A DNA stretch of 46,751 bases from a virus. Below the pieces are notes generated by a model. That model saw nothing but the letters and a program-made list of their open reading frames with translations. It was not told the origin of the DNA and made no database searches. The position numbers and the translations under genes are program-made. Positions 1-5,708 of this stretch are shown here, in pieces. The stretch lies in the IMG/VR virus record IMGVR_UViG_3300046513_000276, positions 1 through 46,751 of that record. One strand, written 5' to 3'. Each line of letters opens with the position of its first letter. Within the stretch, counting starts at the first letter, position 1.

Positions 1-29
1 CGGTTTTTGGGGGGGGGGGGGGGGGGGGG
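1..29. other. Poly-G artefact at contig start
   Basis: The first 29 bases are CGGTTTTT followed by an unbroken run of G. The duplicate copy of this region near the window end has only five Gs here, then an intact reading frame. The run is best read as a sequencing or assembly artefact rather than phage sequence. Confidence 0.85.
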
Positions 30-291
30 CCGGTGCGGCGCCGCCGGCGGCATCCTGGGCCTGCTGGATCAGCGAGCGCTTCGGCGCCTGCCAGGTGGCC
101 AGGGCCGCGATAAAGTCGGCGTCGAACTCGGTCGGGGTGGCCAGCAGTGACAGCGGCTGCGGCAGGCTGGACTTCGCCTTCGCATCGAACGGCATCGGCG
201 TCACGTTGACGCGCAGCAGGTCGTCGCCCTCGGGCGCTATTGTGATCATGAGCGTCGCCTGTTTGGCGAGCGCGTGCAGAGTGGTGAACAT
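30..291 (-). CDS. PRTRC system protein E, N-terminal part (continues at 46751)
   Basis: Starting at ATG 291 (MFTTLHALAKQATLMITIAP...), this is the first part of a roughly 207-residue protein whose remainder is at 46751-46269. The N-terminal sequence resembles the PRTRC protein E family (TIGR03741), recognised from memory. Its biochemical role is unknown. Codons 1-47 lie at 291-151. From codon 48 on the sequence is the same as in the copy at the window end. Bases 1-29 break the frame only because of the poly-G artefact. It is followed by PRTRC C and preceded by three small genes in one leftward operon. Confidence 0.8.
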
Positions 292-319
292 CAGCGGTTC
301 CTCGTTGGGTGGTGGTGGG

Positions 320-508
320 TTAATCGTGGTCGTTGGCCTGGAGCTTTTTCAGGTCGACCTGGGCCCGGCGGCGCATGTGCCGGCGGGCGAGGGCGCGCAG
401 GACAACCTGAAGCGCCGGGATCCGGAGCATGTCGTCGAGCGAGGTGGTCGCGTGAAGCATGCGGTGGGCGATCTCGAGCGCGGCGCGGTCGGGTTCGATG
501 CGGACCAT
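320..508 (-). CDS. Small phage protein, 62 aa
   Basis: The ORF starts at ATG 508, just after the stop of the upstream gene (510), and ends 28 bases before PRTRC E. The C-terminal half is strongly basic (ARRHMRRRAQVDLKK). I do not recognise a family. It is the third gene of the leftward operon that begins at the OL-like promoter. The arginine-rich stretch could be an RNA- or DNA-binding segment, as in N-type antiterminators, but nothing else supports that reading. Longer in-frame starts upstream overlap the preceding gene and are less likely. Confidence 0.6.
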   Translation of the reverse strand: MVRIEPDRAALEIAHRMLHATTSLDDMLRIPALQVVLRALARRHMRRRAQVDLKKLQANDHD

Positions 509-509
509 G

Positions 510-797
510 TCACGCTCCGTCCGTTGAGGAGCTGTCGGATTCGCGGGGGCGCTTTTCGGCTTCGACATGCGCGCGCCAGATGCGGTGGCCTTCGTCGACG
601 CCGGCATAGAAGGCGTCCGCCTGCGCCGTTCCCATCGGGTGGGTACAGCGGACGCGTTCGCCCGTGGCGCGGTATTGCAGCACGGCGCGCACGCCTGCTT
701 TGTACTCCGCGCTGCGCGGATCGCGAGCGATGTTGAAGGCAGCATTGAACAACTGGTCGACCAGGTGGGCCGCCTTGGGGCTTTCAGCGGCCGCCAT
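510..797 (-). CDS. Hypothetical phage protein, 95 aa
   Basis: ATG 797 overlaps the stop of the 49-aa upstream gene in an ATGA junction, which fixes the start. The protein (MAAAESPKAAHLVDQLFNAA...) is soluble and charged, with no signal or membrane segment. It contains ARDPRSAEYKAGVRAVLQYR followed by CTHPMGTAQADAFYAG, a pattern seen in small hypothetical phage proteins. Function is unknown. It is co-transcribed with the flanking genes in the pL-like operon leading to the PRTRC genes. Confidence 0.7.
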   Translation of the reverse strand: MAAAESPKAAHLVDQLFNAAFNIARDPRSAEYKAGVRAVLQYRATGERVRCTHPMGTAQADAFYAGVDEGHRIWRAHVEAEKRPRESDSSSTDGA

Positions 798-946
798 CAG
801 CGCACCCCGGCCTTGACGGTGATGCCGCACGGCTGGTCGCCCAGCAGCTCGGCCGCCATCACGGCAGCGTCGCTGCTGGAGTGGGCCAGGGTGCTGAAGG
901 TCATGCAAGCGGTCGCGGTGCGTGCGGTGATGAGGAAGGGCTTCAT
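797..946 (-). CDS. Small phage protein, 49 aa, first gene of leftward operon
   Basis: This is the first gene downstream of the OL-like operator and promoter region, with ATG 946 preceded by a GGAG ribosome site. The sequence (MKPFLITARTATACMTFSTL... ending GDQPCGITVKAGVR) looks like a small family seen in other mobile elements, but I cannot name it. It overlaps the next gene by ATGA. Its place directly after the repressor-controlled promoter makes it an immediate-early gene. Function is unknown. Confidence 0.65.
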   Translation of the reverse strand: MKPFLITARTATACMTFSTLAHSSSDAAVMAAELLGDQPCGITVKAGVR

Positions 947-998
947 GCGATCTCCAGTTCGCGGCTCGGCGGGTGCTGAGCTCGCTGCGATGGAGTCA

Positions 999-1027
999 TA
1001 TTAAAGCTAACTTGAGTTTTAGGTCAA
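999..1027 (-). promoter_or_regulatory. pL-like early leftward promoter
   Basis: On the minus strand, TTGACC (1027-1022) is followed after 17 bases by TTAATA (1004-999), a good sigma70 match. The -35 lies within the middle operator copy and another copy lies between -35 and -10, so a bound repressor would block it. It drives the genes from 946 leftward, including the PRTRC cassette and int. Confidence 0.7.
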
Positions 1028-1060
1028 GTAGGCTTGAGAAAAATGTTCAAGTGAACTTGA
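1002..1060. promoter_or_regulatory. OL-like triple repressor operator
   Basis: Three 14-bp sites match TCAAG-N4-CTTGA: TAAAGCTAACTTGA (1002-1015, one mismatch), TCAAGTAGGCTTGA (1024-1037, exact) and TCAAGTGAACTTGA (1047-1060, exact). Start-to-start spacing is 22 and 23 bp, about two helical turns. The same motif and spacing occur between cI and cro. This is the arrangement expected for cooperative binding of a CI-type repressor at lambda-like OL and OR. Confidence 0.8.
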
Positions 1061-1125
1061 TGAGCGGGGAGGCGCTTAGACCCGTGTTGTCGAGTAGCTC
1101 GGCGCGCCGGCCCGGTGTCAGGGCG

Positions 1126-1148
1126 AAAAAAAGCCCGCGAGTGCGGGC
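1126..1148 (-). terminator. Rho-independent terminator of the cI operon
   Basis: On the minus strand, GCCCGC (1148-1143), loop ACTC, GCGGGC (1138-1133) is followed by seven Ts (1132-1126). It lies downstream of the KilA-N gene and closes the cI operon just before the OL-like region. A second hairpin with an 8-bp stem (1164-1171 with 1176-1183) precedes it without a T tract. Confidence 0.85.
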
Positions 1149-1186
1149 GTGAGGATGACGTGAGTTCCCGCGAGCGCGGGAACCAG

Positions 1187-1957
1187 TTACGGCTGTCCGG
1201 AGCTTCCCAGCAGTTTTGGAAGATAAGTTAGAGCGTTGACATCGCGACTCTGAAAATACGCCACTGCTTTCGTTGGAAGCCATACGTTATTAAAGTGAGC
1301 GCGAAAATCTGCCAGATACTCGTTTGGATAAAGTCGTGCATCGACAACTCTACCGTCAGTGTATCTATGCTTGTAGGTAGGAAATGCAGATGGGTCGACG
1401 CCTTTCTCCTTACGAATCCACGTCGAAAACATCTTCCCTTCTGAAATATCGGGAACCATACTTTCAGGCAATGTGTAGCCGTCAGCTTCGAGAGGAGCTA
1501 TCAGCCCGAAGGTCAATTCATTGAGCATCGAAAAGTGCGTTGCAGGTATTGCGTTTCGATTCACCATATAACGCTGGAGGTGCACGGGCATTTTGCTCCC
1601 GTTGCTTGCAGCTCCCCCGCCTGACATCCAGTCGGCTACCCACTGAGTTACCTGCACTGCAAATCTCGGGGATAGCCACTGCGCAAGGTGAATAGCTACC
1701 TGGGGATGAACCCAAGTGCCATGATGGTGATTCGAGAACACAAGCTGATCTTTTGTTAGACCAGTGTGCAATGAAAGTTCAGCAATAAATGCTTGCACAT
1801 GGTCGGCTGACCAATAGTGGTTCCATTGTTTCTTAACAGCTTGGCATAATGCCGTAGCATGTATATATCCATCAGCAGCGCGCTGATTGATCACCATACC
1901 CTCAGTCTGATGTTCAATTAATGCTAGCGAAAGTTGATTGCTCATTAGTTTCCCCAT
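1187..1957 (-). CDS. KilA-N domain protein
   Basis: The protein has 256 residues. Residues about 18-113 match the KilA-N domain, including ADGYIHATALCQAVKK and GTWVHPQVAIHLAQWL. KilA-N is a DNA-binding fold common in phages and large DNA viruses. The C-terminal half (from about residue 125) resembles the phage P63C-type domain. A second ATG at 1945 has a better ribosome site (GGGGA), so the true protein may be four residues shorter. It is the last gene of the cI operon, in the position of lambda rexB, and would be expressed in the lysogen. GC is clearly lower than in the phage core, which suggests recent acquisition. An antirepressor, lysogenic-conversion or superinfection-exclusion role is possible but unproven. 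Confidence 0.85.
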   Translation of the reverse strand: MGKLMSNQLSLALIEHQTEGMVINQRAADGYIHATALCQAVKKQWNHYWSADHVQAFIAELSLHTGLTKDQLVFSNHHHGTWVHPQVAIHLAQWLSPRFAVQVTQWVADWMSGGGAASNGSKMPVHLQRYMVNRNAIPATHFSMLNELTFGLIAPLEADGYTLPESMVPDISEGKMFSTWIRKEKGVDPSAFPTYKHRYTDGRVVDARLYPNEYLADFRAHFNNVWLPTKAVAYFQSRDVNALTYLPKLLGSSGQP

Positions 1958-1984
1958 TTCCCCGCCGCGAGCGGCGATTATTTT

Positions 1985-2341
1985 TTAGTAGCGTGTCCCC
2001 GTGACATTTTGTCGATACTTTGCTTTAAATGTCAGCTCTTTATCGTGGCACTGATCGGCTATTCTAGATATGTCGTCAGCTAGTTTGTTAGGGTCGCTGG
2101 CACTTTCCCAGCAACGAAATATGTCTGATCGTTCATTTTCGCGGTTTTTCGCTTCGGACTGCATATTGTCGTAGATAAGATAAGCGAAAAGTCCAATAGT
2201 TAATCCAACACCAAGCAACATTCCGAGCGCGACAGAAGACCAAGACTTATTTTTCTTGGGCTTAGCGCCACATTGAGGACAAATGACGGCTCGACTGCTA
2301 ATTACTGTTCCGCATTCGATACATGGCTGTAACGCCATCAC
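1985..2341 (-). CDS. Zinc-ribbon single-pass membrane protein
   Basis: The protein has 118 residues. The N terminus has two CxxC pairs (CIECG at about 7-11 and CPQCG at about 21-25), a zinc ribbon. One hydrophobic helix follows at about residues 35-58 (SSVALGMLLGVGLTIGLFAY), then a charged, probably helical tail with two more cysteines. It lies between the S24-like gene and the KilA-N gene in the cI operon, and its GC is low. A lysogen-expressed small membrane protein in the rex position is a candidate superinfection-exclusion factor. I know no characterised relative. Confidence 0.7.
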   Translation of the reverse strand: MMALQPCIECGTVISSRAVICPQCGAKPKKNKSWSSVALGMLLGVGLTIGLFAYLIYDNMQSEAKNRENERSDIFRCWESASDPNKLADDISRIADQCHDKELTFKAKYRQNVTGTRY

Positions 2342-2382
2342 TCCCTCCTTACTCTAGAACTTATTTTGGAGACAAAGGTTGG

Positions 2383-2823
2383 TTATAGGCGCCCAGTAAC
2401 CACACGACCAGGTTGATAAACTACACGGCCGACGACACTGCATTGCCCGCTCTTCATATTCACTGGGCCAAACTCTGGGTTGATTGGAGCCAGATACCAT
2501 TGCCCGCCGCGGTTCAACAACTGATATACGCATGCATCGCCGTTCCAGTTCACGGCAAACACCTCACGATTACGCATAGCAGTGTCTGCCGTATCGATGA
2601 CGATCCAGTCGTCCTCGAAGAACATCGGCTCCATGCCGCGATCACGGACGCGCATGGCCAACAACGTTGCCGGATTGACTTTGGCCGCCCGGACCACTGA
2701 CGTCGGGATGGCAAGCGGATCGAGCGTCGTCATGTCCGGCTCGGCGTCGAAGCCGGCCATGCCGGCCCGCAACCTCAGCATCACCCGGCGCACTTCCGTC
2801 AGCTGCAGGTCGGCCCCGTTCAT
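2383..2823 (-). CDS. S24/LexA-like domain protein lacking HTH and catalytic residues
   Basis: The 146-residue protein aligns with the C-terminal peptidase domain of the neighbouring CI (VRDRGMEPMFFEDDWIVID against RGESMSPRYLPGEFVGVD) but has no helix-turn-helix. The catalytic serine of the S24 dyad is glycine (G63), and the lysine position is tyrosine (Y100). It therefore looks unable to self-cleave but may keep the dimerisation surface. Its start codon overlaps the cI stop by four bases (ATGA), so the two are translationally coupled. A plausible role is to modulate CI by mixed dimers. The family assignment is from sequence; the role is inference. Confidence 0.75.
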   Translation of the reverse strand: MNGADLQLTEVRRVMLRLRAGMAGFDAEPDMTTLDPLAIPTSVVRAAKVNPATLLAMRVRDRGMEPMFFEDDWIVIDTADTAMRNREVFAVNWNGDACVYQLLNRGGQWYLAPINPEFGPVNMKSGQCSVVGRVVYQPGRVVTGRL

Positions 2824-3524
2824 TCGCCTGGCCGGAAAGCAATTTTGGGGATGTGGCCCAGCACCAGGTGTATTCGATCGATGCCTTCGCAGTCGATAAT
2901 GATGTTGGGGTGGTCCTTGTTTACCGACTCGAAGCAGGCCTGGTCATCCCGGATCCACAGGAGGCGCTTGATCATGCGACGCCCATCCTTCAATAGCACG
3001 ATCACCTCGTCACTCGGTTGTGGCTCTCCACAAGGATCGACGCCGACGAATTCTCCTGGAAGGTAACGCGGGCTCATACTTTCGCCACGGATGCGCAAGG
3101 CATAGGCGTCGGCGCACGTCGCGTACCAAAACAGGTACCCGTCTGGATGCTGGGCGTTGAAGTCGTCGATGTGCAGCAGCCCATCGGTGCCGGCCTGGAC
3201 ACGCCCGACCACAGGAATGAGTTGCGGCCGACGCATGATCGCTGGCGCGTCGTCAACCTCACTTTCCAGTTCCTGGGCCGCTTGCGACTGTGGCGTCGGA
3301 CTTCCTTCTCCCGTCTCCAGCCATAGCGCGTCTACCCTCAGGTAGCTGGCCAGCGCACGCGCCTTAGGTGCGTCGATGCCGTGGTCGCCCTTCAGCCAAT
3401 TTCCTACGGCGGTATCGGACACCCCAGCTGCGCGGGCCAGCTCAGCTTTGCTTACCCGCTTCCCGTTGCGCCGTGTCCGCTCACGCTCCATCGCCCAAGC
3501 GAGTCTTTCTGATAATAAATTCAT
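2820..3524 (-). CDS. cI: CI-type prophage repressor (HTH plus S24 peptidase)
   Basis: The protein has 234 residues. The HTH is at about residues 22-48 (VSKAELARAAGVSDTAVGNWL). The LexA/S24 domain carries an Ala111-Gly112 cleavage site in GRVQAG, catalytic Ser149 (RGESMSP) and Lys186 (RRMIKRLL). All parts needed for RecA-stimulated self-cleavage are present, so the prophage should be SOS-inducible. It diverges from cro across a region with up to four operator copies, one of which (3524-3537) touches its own start codon and suggests autoregulation. It should repress both pR (3559-3587) and the leftward promoter (999-1027). Confidence 0.93.
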   Translation of the reverse strand: MNLLSERLAWAMERERTRRNGKRVSKAELARAAGVSDTAVGNWLKGDHGIDAPKARALASYLRVDALWLETGEGSPTPQSQAAQELESEVDDAPAIMRRPQLIPVVGRVQAGTDGLLHIDDFNAQHPDGYLFWYATCADAYALRIRGESMSPRYLPGEFVGVDPCGEPQPSDEVIVLLKDGRRMIKRLLWIRDDQACFESVNKDHPNIIIDCEGIDRIHLVLGHIPKIAFRPGE

Positions 3525-3607
3525 AAAGGTAGCTTAACAAACCAGTTATCAAGCTGGCTTGACTTATGATCCAAGACAGCTTACGATCAAAACTAAAGTC
3601 AACTTGA
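3524..3607. promoter_or_regulatory. OR-like operator array between cI and cro
   Basis: Four sites resemble TCAAG-N4-CTTGA: TAAAGGTAGCTTAA (3524-3537, 8/10), TCAAGCTGGCTTGA (3549-3562, exact), CCAAGACAGCTTAC (3571-3584, 7/10) and TAAAGTCAACTTGA (3594-3607, 9/10). Spacing is 25, 22 and 23 bp. The last two intervals are the same pair of distances seen in the OL-like array. The sites cover the -35, spacer and start region of the rightward promoter. Confidence 0.78.
3559..3587 (+). promoter_or_regulatory. pR-like early rightward promoter
   Basis: TTGACT (3559-3564) and TACGAT (3582-3587) are separated by 17 bases, a good sigma70 pattern. The -35 overlaps the exact operator copy and the spacer contains the next one. 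Transcription would start about 25 bases before the cro ATG at 3616, which is preceded by GAGGA. Confidence 0.7.
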
Positions 3608-3615
3608 GGATTGAA

Positions 3616-3822
3616 ATGGACGCTACCGAGAACCCTACCGAAATCATCCAACGCCTGGGCGGCCCTACAAAGACCGCAGAGCTCTGCGAGGTCACCACTC
3701 AGGCTGTATGCCAGTGGCGGGAAAACGGTATTCCGAAGGCGCGCCTGAAGTTCCTCAAGCTGGCGCGCCCCGACGTATTTAAACCGGCCCAACCGCCATC
3801 GCCCGAATCTCAGCCGCAGTAA
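3616..3822 (+). CDS. cro: Cro/YdaS-type HTH regulator
   Basis: The 68-residue protein resembles YdaS-like Cro proteins: IIQRLGGPTKTAELCEVTTQAVCQWR is an HTH, followed by NGIPKARLKFLKL. ATG 3616 is chosen over an in-frame start at 3559 because it has a GAGGA site and leaves the operators outside the gene. It is the first rightward gene opposite cI and probably competes for the same operators to favour lytic growth. A terminator overlaps its stop codon. Confidence 0.85.
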   Translation: MDATENPTEIIQRLGGPTKTAELCEVTTQAVCQWRENGIPKARLKFLKLARPDVFKPAQPPSPESQPQ

Positions 3823-3837
3823 TCCCTGCGGTTTTTT
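3814..3837 (+). terminator. Terminator after cro (tR1-like)
   Basis: CCGCAG (3814-3819), loop TAATCC, CTGCGG (3826-3831) is followed by six Ts. It overlaps the cro stop codon. Replication genes lie downstream on the same strand, so read-through or antitermination would be needed, as at lambda tR1. Confidence 0.85.
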
Positions 3838-3932
3838 GCGCCCAAAAAGTTACACACAGGCAGTTGCCTTAGCACCTTGCCCAGTACTACAGAGAAGCAC
3901 CCCATCCAGAACTACCCACAAGGAGAAACACC

Positions 3933-4184
3933 ATGGCACGCAACATCGAGATCAAAGCCCTGCTCAGCGCGGACGAGTTCGTCGACTACGAGACCGAACG
4001 CGCCGCCGCCGATGTCAAAACCAGCCCGCTCATCCGCGCCTTCCTCAGGCACTGGACAGCTGAGCAAAAGAATAAGCGCTTCCAGCAGCAGAGGGAATGG
4101 CCAGCTGATGGCCAGCACATGGCCATGTCTTTACCTGGCCGTGTGGCGCCGCACGAGCTCCAGCTGCAGCTCTGCGGCAACTAA
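3933..4184 (+). CDS. Hypothetical early protein, 83 aa
   Basis: ATG 3933 has a strong AGGAG site eight bases upstream. The N-terminal half (MARNIEIKALLSADEFVDYE...) is acidic and helical, and the C-terminal half is basic and poorly structured. No family is recognised and no HTH is evident, so there is no support for a CII-like role despite the lambda-like position after cro. It is the first gene beyond the cro terminator. Confidence 0.65.
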   Translation: MARNIEIKALLSADEFVDYETERAAADVKTSPLIRAFLRHWTAEQKNKRFQQQREWPADGQHMAMSLPGRVAPHELQLQLCGN

Positions 4185-4197
4185 AACCGAGGAATAC

Positions 4198-4377
4198 ATG
4201 CACGACGAGTCGCAGCCCAAGAATTCCGATACCGAAAAGATCGGCCTGGCGGCGCGCATCTGGCGCGCCATCGACAAAGAAGCGATCGCCGACAAGACCG
4301 ACCGCGCCAAACGCGCGGCGGAGTATCGCGCGCGCCAGGAGCTTCGCAAGGTCGTCGACGAGGCTGGAGAGGGGTGA
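4198..4377 (+). CDS. Small charged protein, 59 aa
   Basis: ATG 4198 follows a CGAGGA ribosome site, 14 bases after the previous stop. The protein (MHDESQPKNSDTEKIGLAAR...) is highly charged and predicted helical (AAEYRARQELRKVVDEAGEG). It ends three bases before the next ATG, so it is part of the same operon. No family is recognised. Confidence 0.6.
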   Translation: MHDESQPKNSDTEKIGLAARIWRAIDKEAIADKTDRAKRAAEYRARQELRKVVDEAGEG

Positions 4378-4380
4378 CCG

Positions 4381-4788
4381 ATGAAACAGCGTCAAAGCAA
4401 AGCGGCGTGCCAGCAGCTGGCCGCCAATATCCTCACGCTGCTGCAGCAGCGGCCGCGTACTGTTTTCGAACTGGCCGAGGAGCTACGGTTTAGCCAGCAT
4501 GCCGTCCGCGCCAGGCTACGTCGCCTGCTGGCGGAAGGCCAGGCGCACTTCGTCGAAGAGCCGCCGAAGCACAACCTGAGCGTGTCCCACATGTGGCATA
4601 TCGGCCCGGCCACTGCGGAGCAGATCGAGAAGGCTGCGCGCGCTGAGCTTGAGCGCACGGAAAAGCCTCAGGCGGGCGTGGTTGCCATCCCGATGCAAGA
4701 GACTGTCCGCGCCTACCCGGCCATCAACCGGCGCGACCCTCTGGTGGCGGCGCTGTTCGGGCACCGCGCGGAGAGGGCGCGATCTTGA
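4381..4788 (+). CDS. Winged-helix DNA-binding protein, 135 aa
   Basis: Residues about 12-55 form a winged-helix pattern (ILTLLQQRPRTVFELAEELR, then SQHAVRARLRRLLAEG), typical of MarR- or ArsR-like or replication-associated wHTH folds in phages. The remainder is a flexible tail. Its stop overlaps the TTG start of the replication protein in a TTGA junction, so it is translationally coupled to replication. It is likely a transcription or replication accessory factor; the exact target is unknown. Confidence 0.65.
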   Translation: MKQRQSKAACQQLAANILTLLQQRPRTVFELAEELRFSQHAVRARLRRLLAEGQAHFVEEPPKHNLSVSHMWHIGPATAEQIEKAARAELERTEKPQAGVVAIPMQETVRAYPAINRRDPLVAALFGHRAERARS

Positions 4789-5708
4789 AACGCCCGTCAT
4801 TCCAATTTTACCCAGCCGACTGGAAGAACAACTCCAAGCTGCGCCGCTGCTCCGAGGCTGCGCGCGGTGCCTGGGTCGACGTTCTCTGCCTGCTGCACGA
4901 CTTCGACGAATACGGCGTGTGCCGCTGGCCATTGGCCGAGCTCGCGCGCGCGGCCGGCGTGCAGCCCAAGCTGGTCAAGGAACTCGTTGCCAAGGATGTG
5001 CTCAAGGGCGCCGACAAGGGAGCGGCGGACTACATCTTCACGCCCCGGCATGCCGGCAAGCTCGGTGAGCCGGTCACGCTCGTGGTTGGCGGTGATGGGC
5101 CGTGCTGGTACTGCTCCCGCTTCGTGCGCGACGAATACGTCCGCCTGCGCCGCGGCCAGAGCTCTCGGTTCACACCCGACAATCAGCCGGGTTCGGTGGG
5201 CGGTTCCGATGGTATTTCGTCAGCGCCAAATAACGAACCAAAGGATCAACCAAACCCATCACCAAAGCCCCCCTTTGGTGAGCGGCAGGGTGACGGCCCT
5301 ACATCTACATCTTCATCTACGTTAACAACAACTACCCCCAAACCCCCTGACGGGGGCTCCGCGCCGGCCAGGACGAAACCGGGGGCGATCGCCTTGCAGA
5401 CCTTCTTGGATGTGTGCGTCGAGAAAGGCGAACGGCCGCTGCGCGACTACGCGCCGTTGTGGCGGTACACCGAAGGCGCCGGCCTGCCGCAGGACTTTGT
5501 CGCGCTGGCCTGGGTCGAGTTCCGCCGGCGGTTCCTCCCTGGCGGCACCGGGGACGCGAAGCGCTACACGGACTGGCGCAAGGCCTTCCGCAAGTACGTC
5601 GAAGGCAACTACCTGAAGCTGTGGGCGATCGACGGGAACGGGCAGTACTTCCTGACCACGCTGGGCAAGCAAGCCCAGAAAATCTATGAATCGAAAGAGG
5701 CCGCATGA
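4785..5708 (+). CDS. Replication initiator-like protein (O/DnaT-like)
   Basis: The protein has 307 residues. The N-terminal domain (residues 1-110, starting MKRPSFQFYPADWKNN) is the DUF1376-like/primosomal type found in phage replication proteins, and a cysteine pair (CWYC) lies near residue 107. A low-complexity Ser/Thr/Pro linker follows (about 140-200). The C-terminal DnaT-like segment contains YTDWRKAFRKYVEGNYLKLW. It starts with TTG at 4785 overlapping the previous stop (TTGA) and precedes the helicase gene with another ATGA overlap. It probably binds the origin and loads the phage DnaB. An origin inside this gene is likely by analogy with lambda, but I saw no clear iterons. Confidence 0.75.
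   Translation: MKRPSFQFYPADWKNNSKLRRCSEAARGAWVDVLCLLHDFDEYGVCRWPLAELARAAGVQPKLVKELVAKDVLKGADKGAADYIFTPRHAGKLGEPVTLVVGGDGPCWYCSRFVRDEYVRLRRGQSSRFTPDNQPGSVGGSDGISSAPNNEPKDQPNPSPKPPFGERQGDGPTSTSSSTLTTTTPKPPDGGSAPARTKPGAIALQTFLDVCVEKGERPLRDYAPLWRYTEGAGLPQDFVALAWVEFRRRFLPGGTGDAKRYTDWRKAFRKYVEGNYLKLWAIDGNGQYFLTTLGKQAQKIYESKEAA

Noticed and set aside
95-736. 213-codon plus-strand ORF at the window start
   Set aside because: It is antisense to PRTRC E and two small genes that form a coherent operon with overlapping starts and stops.
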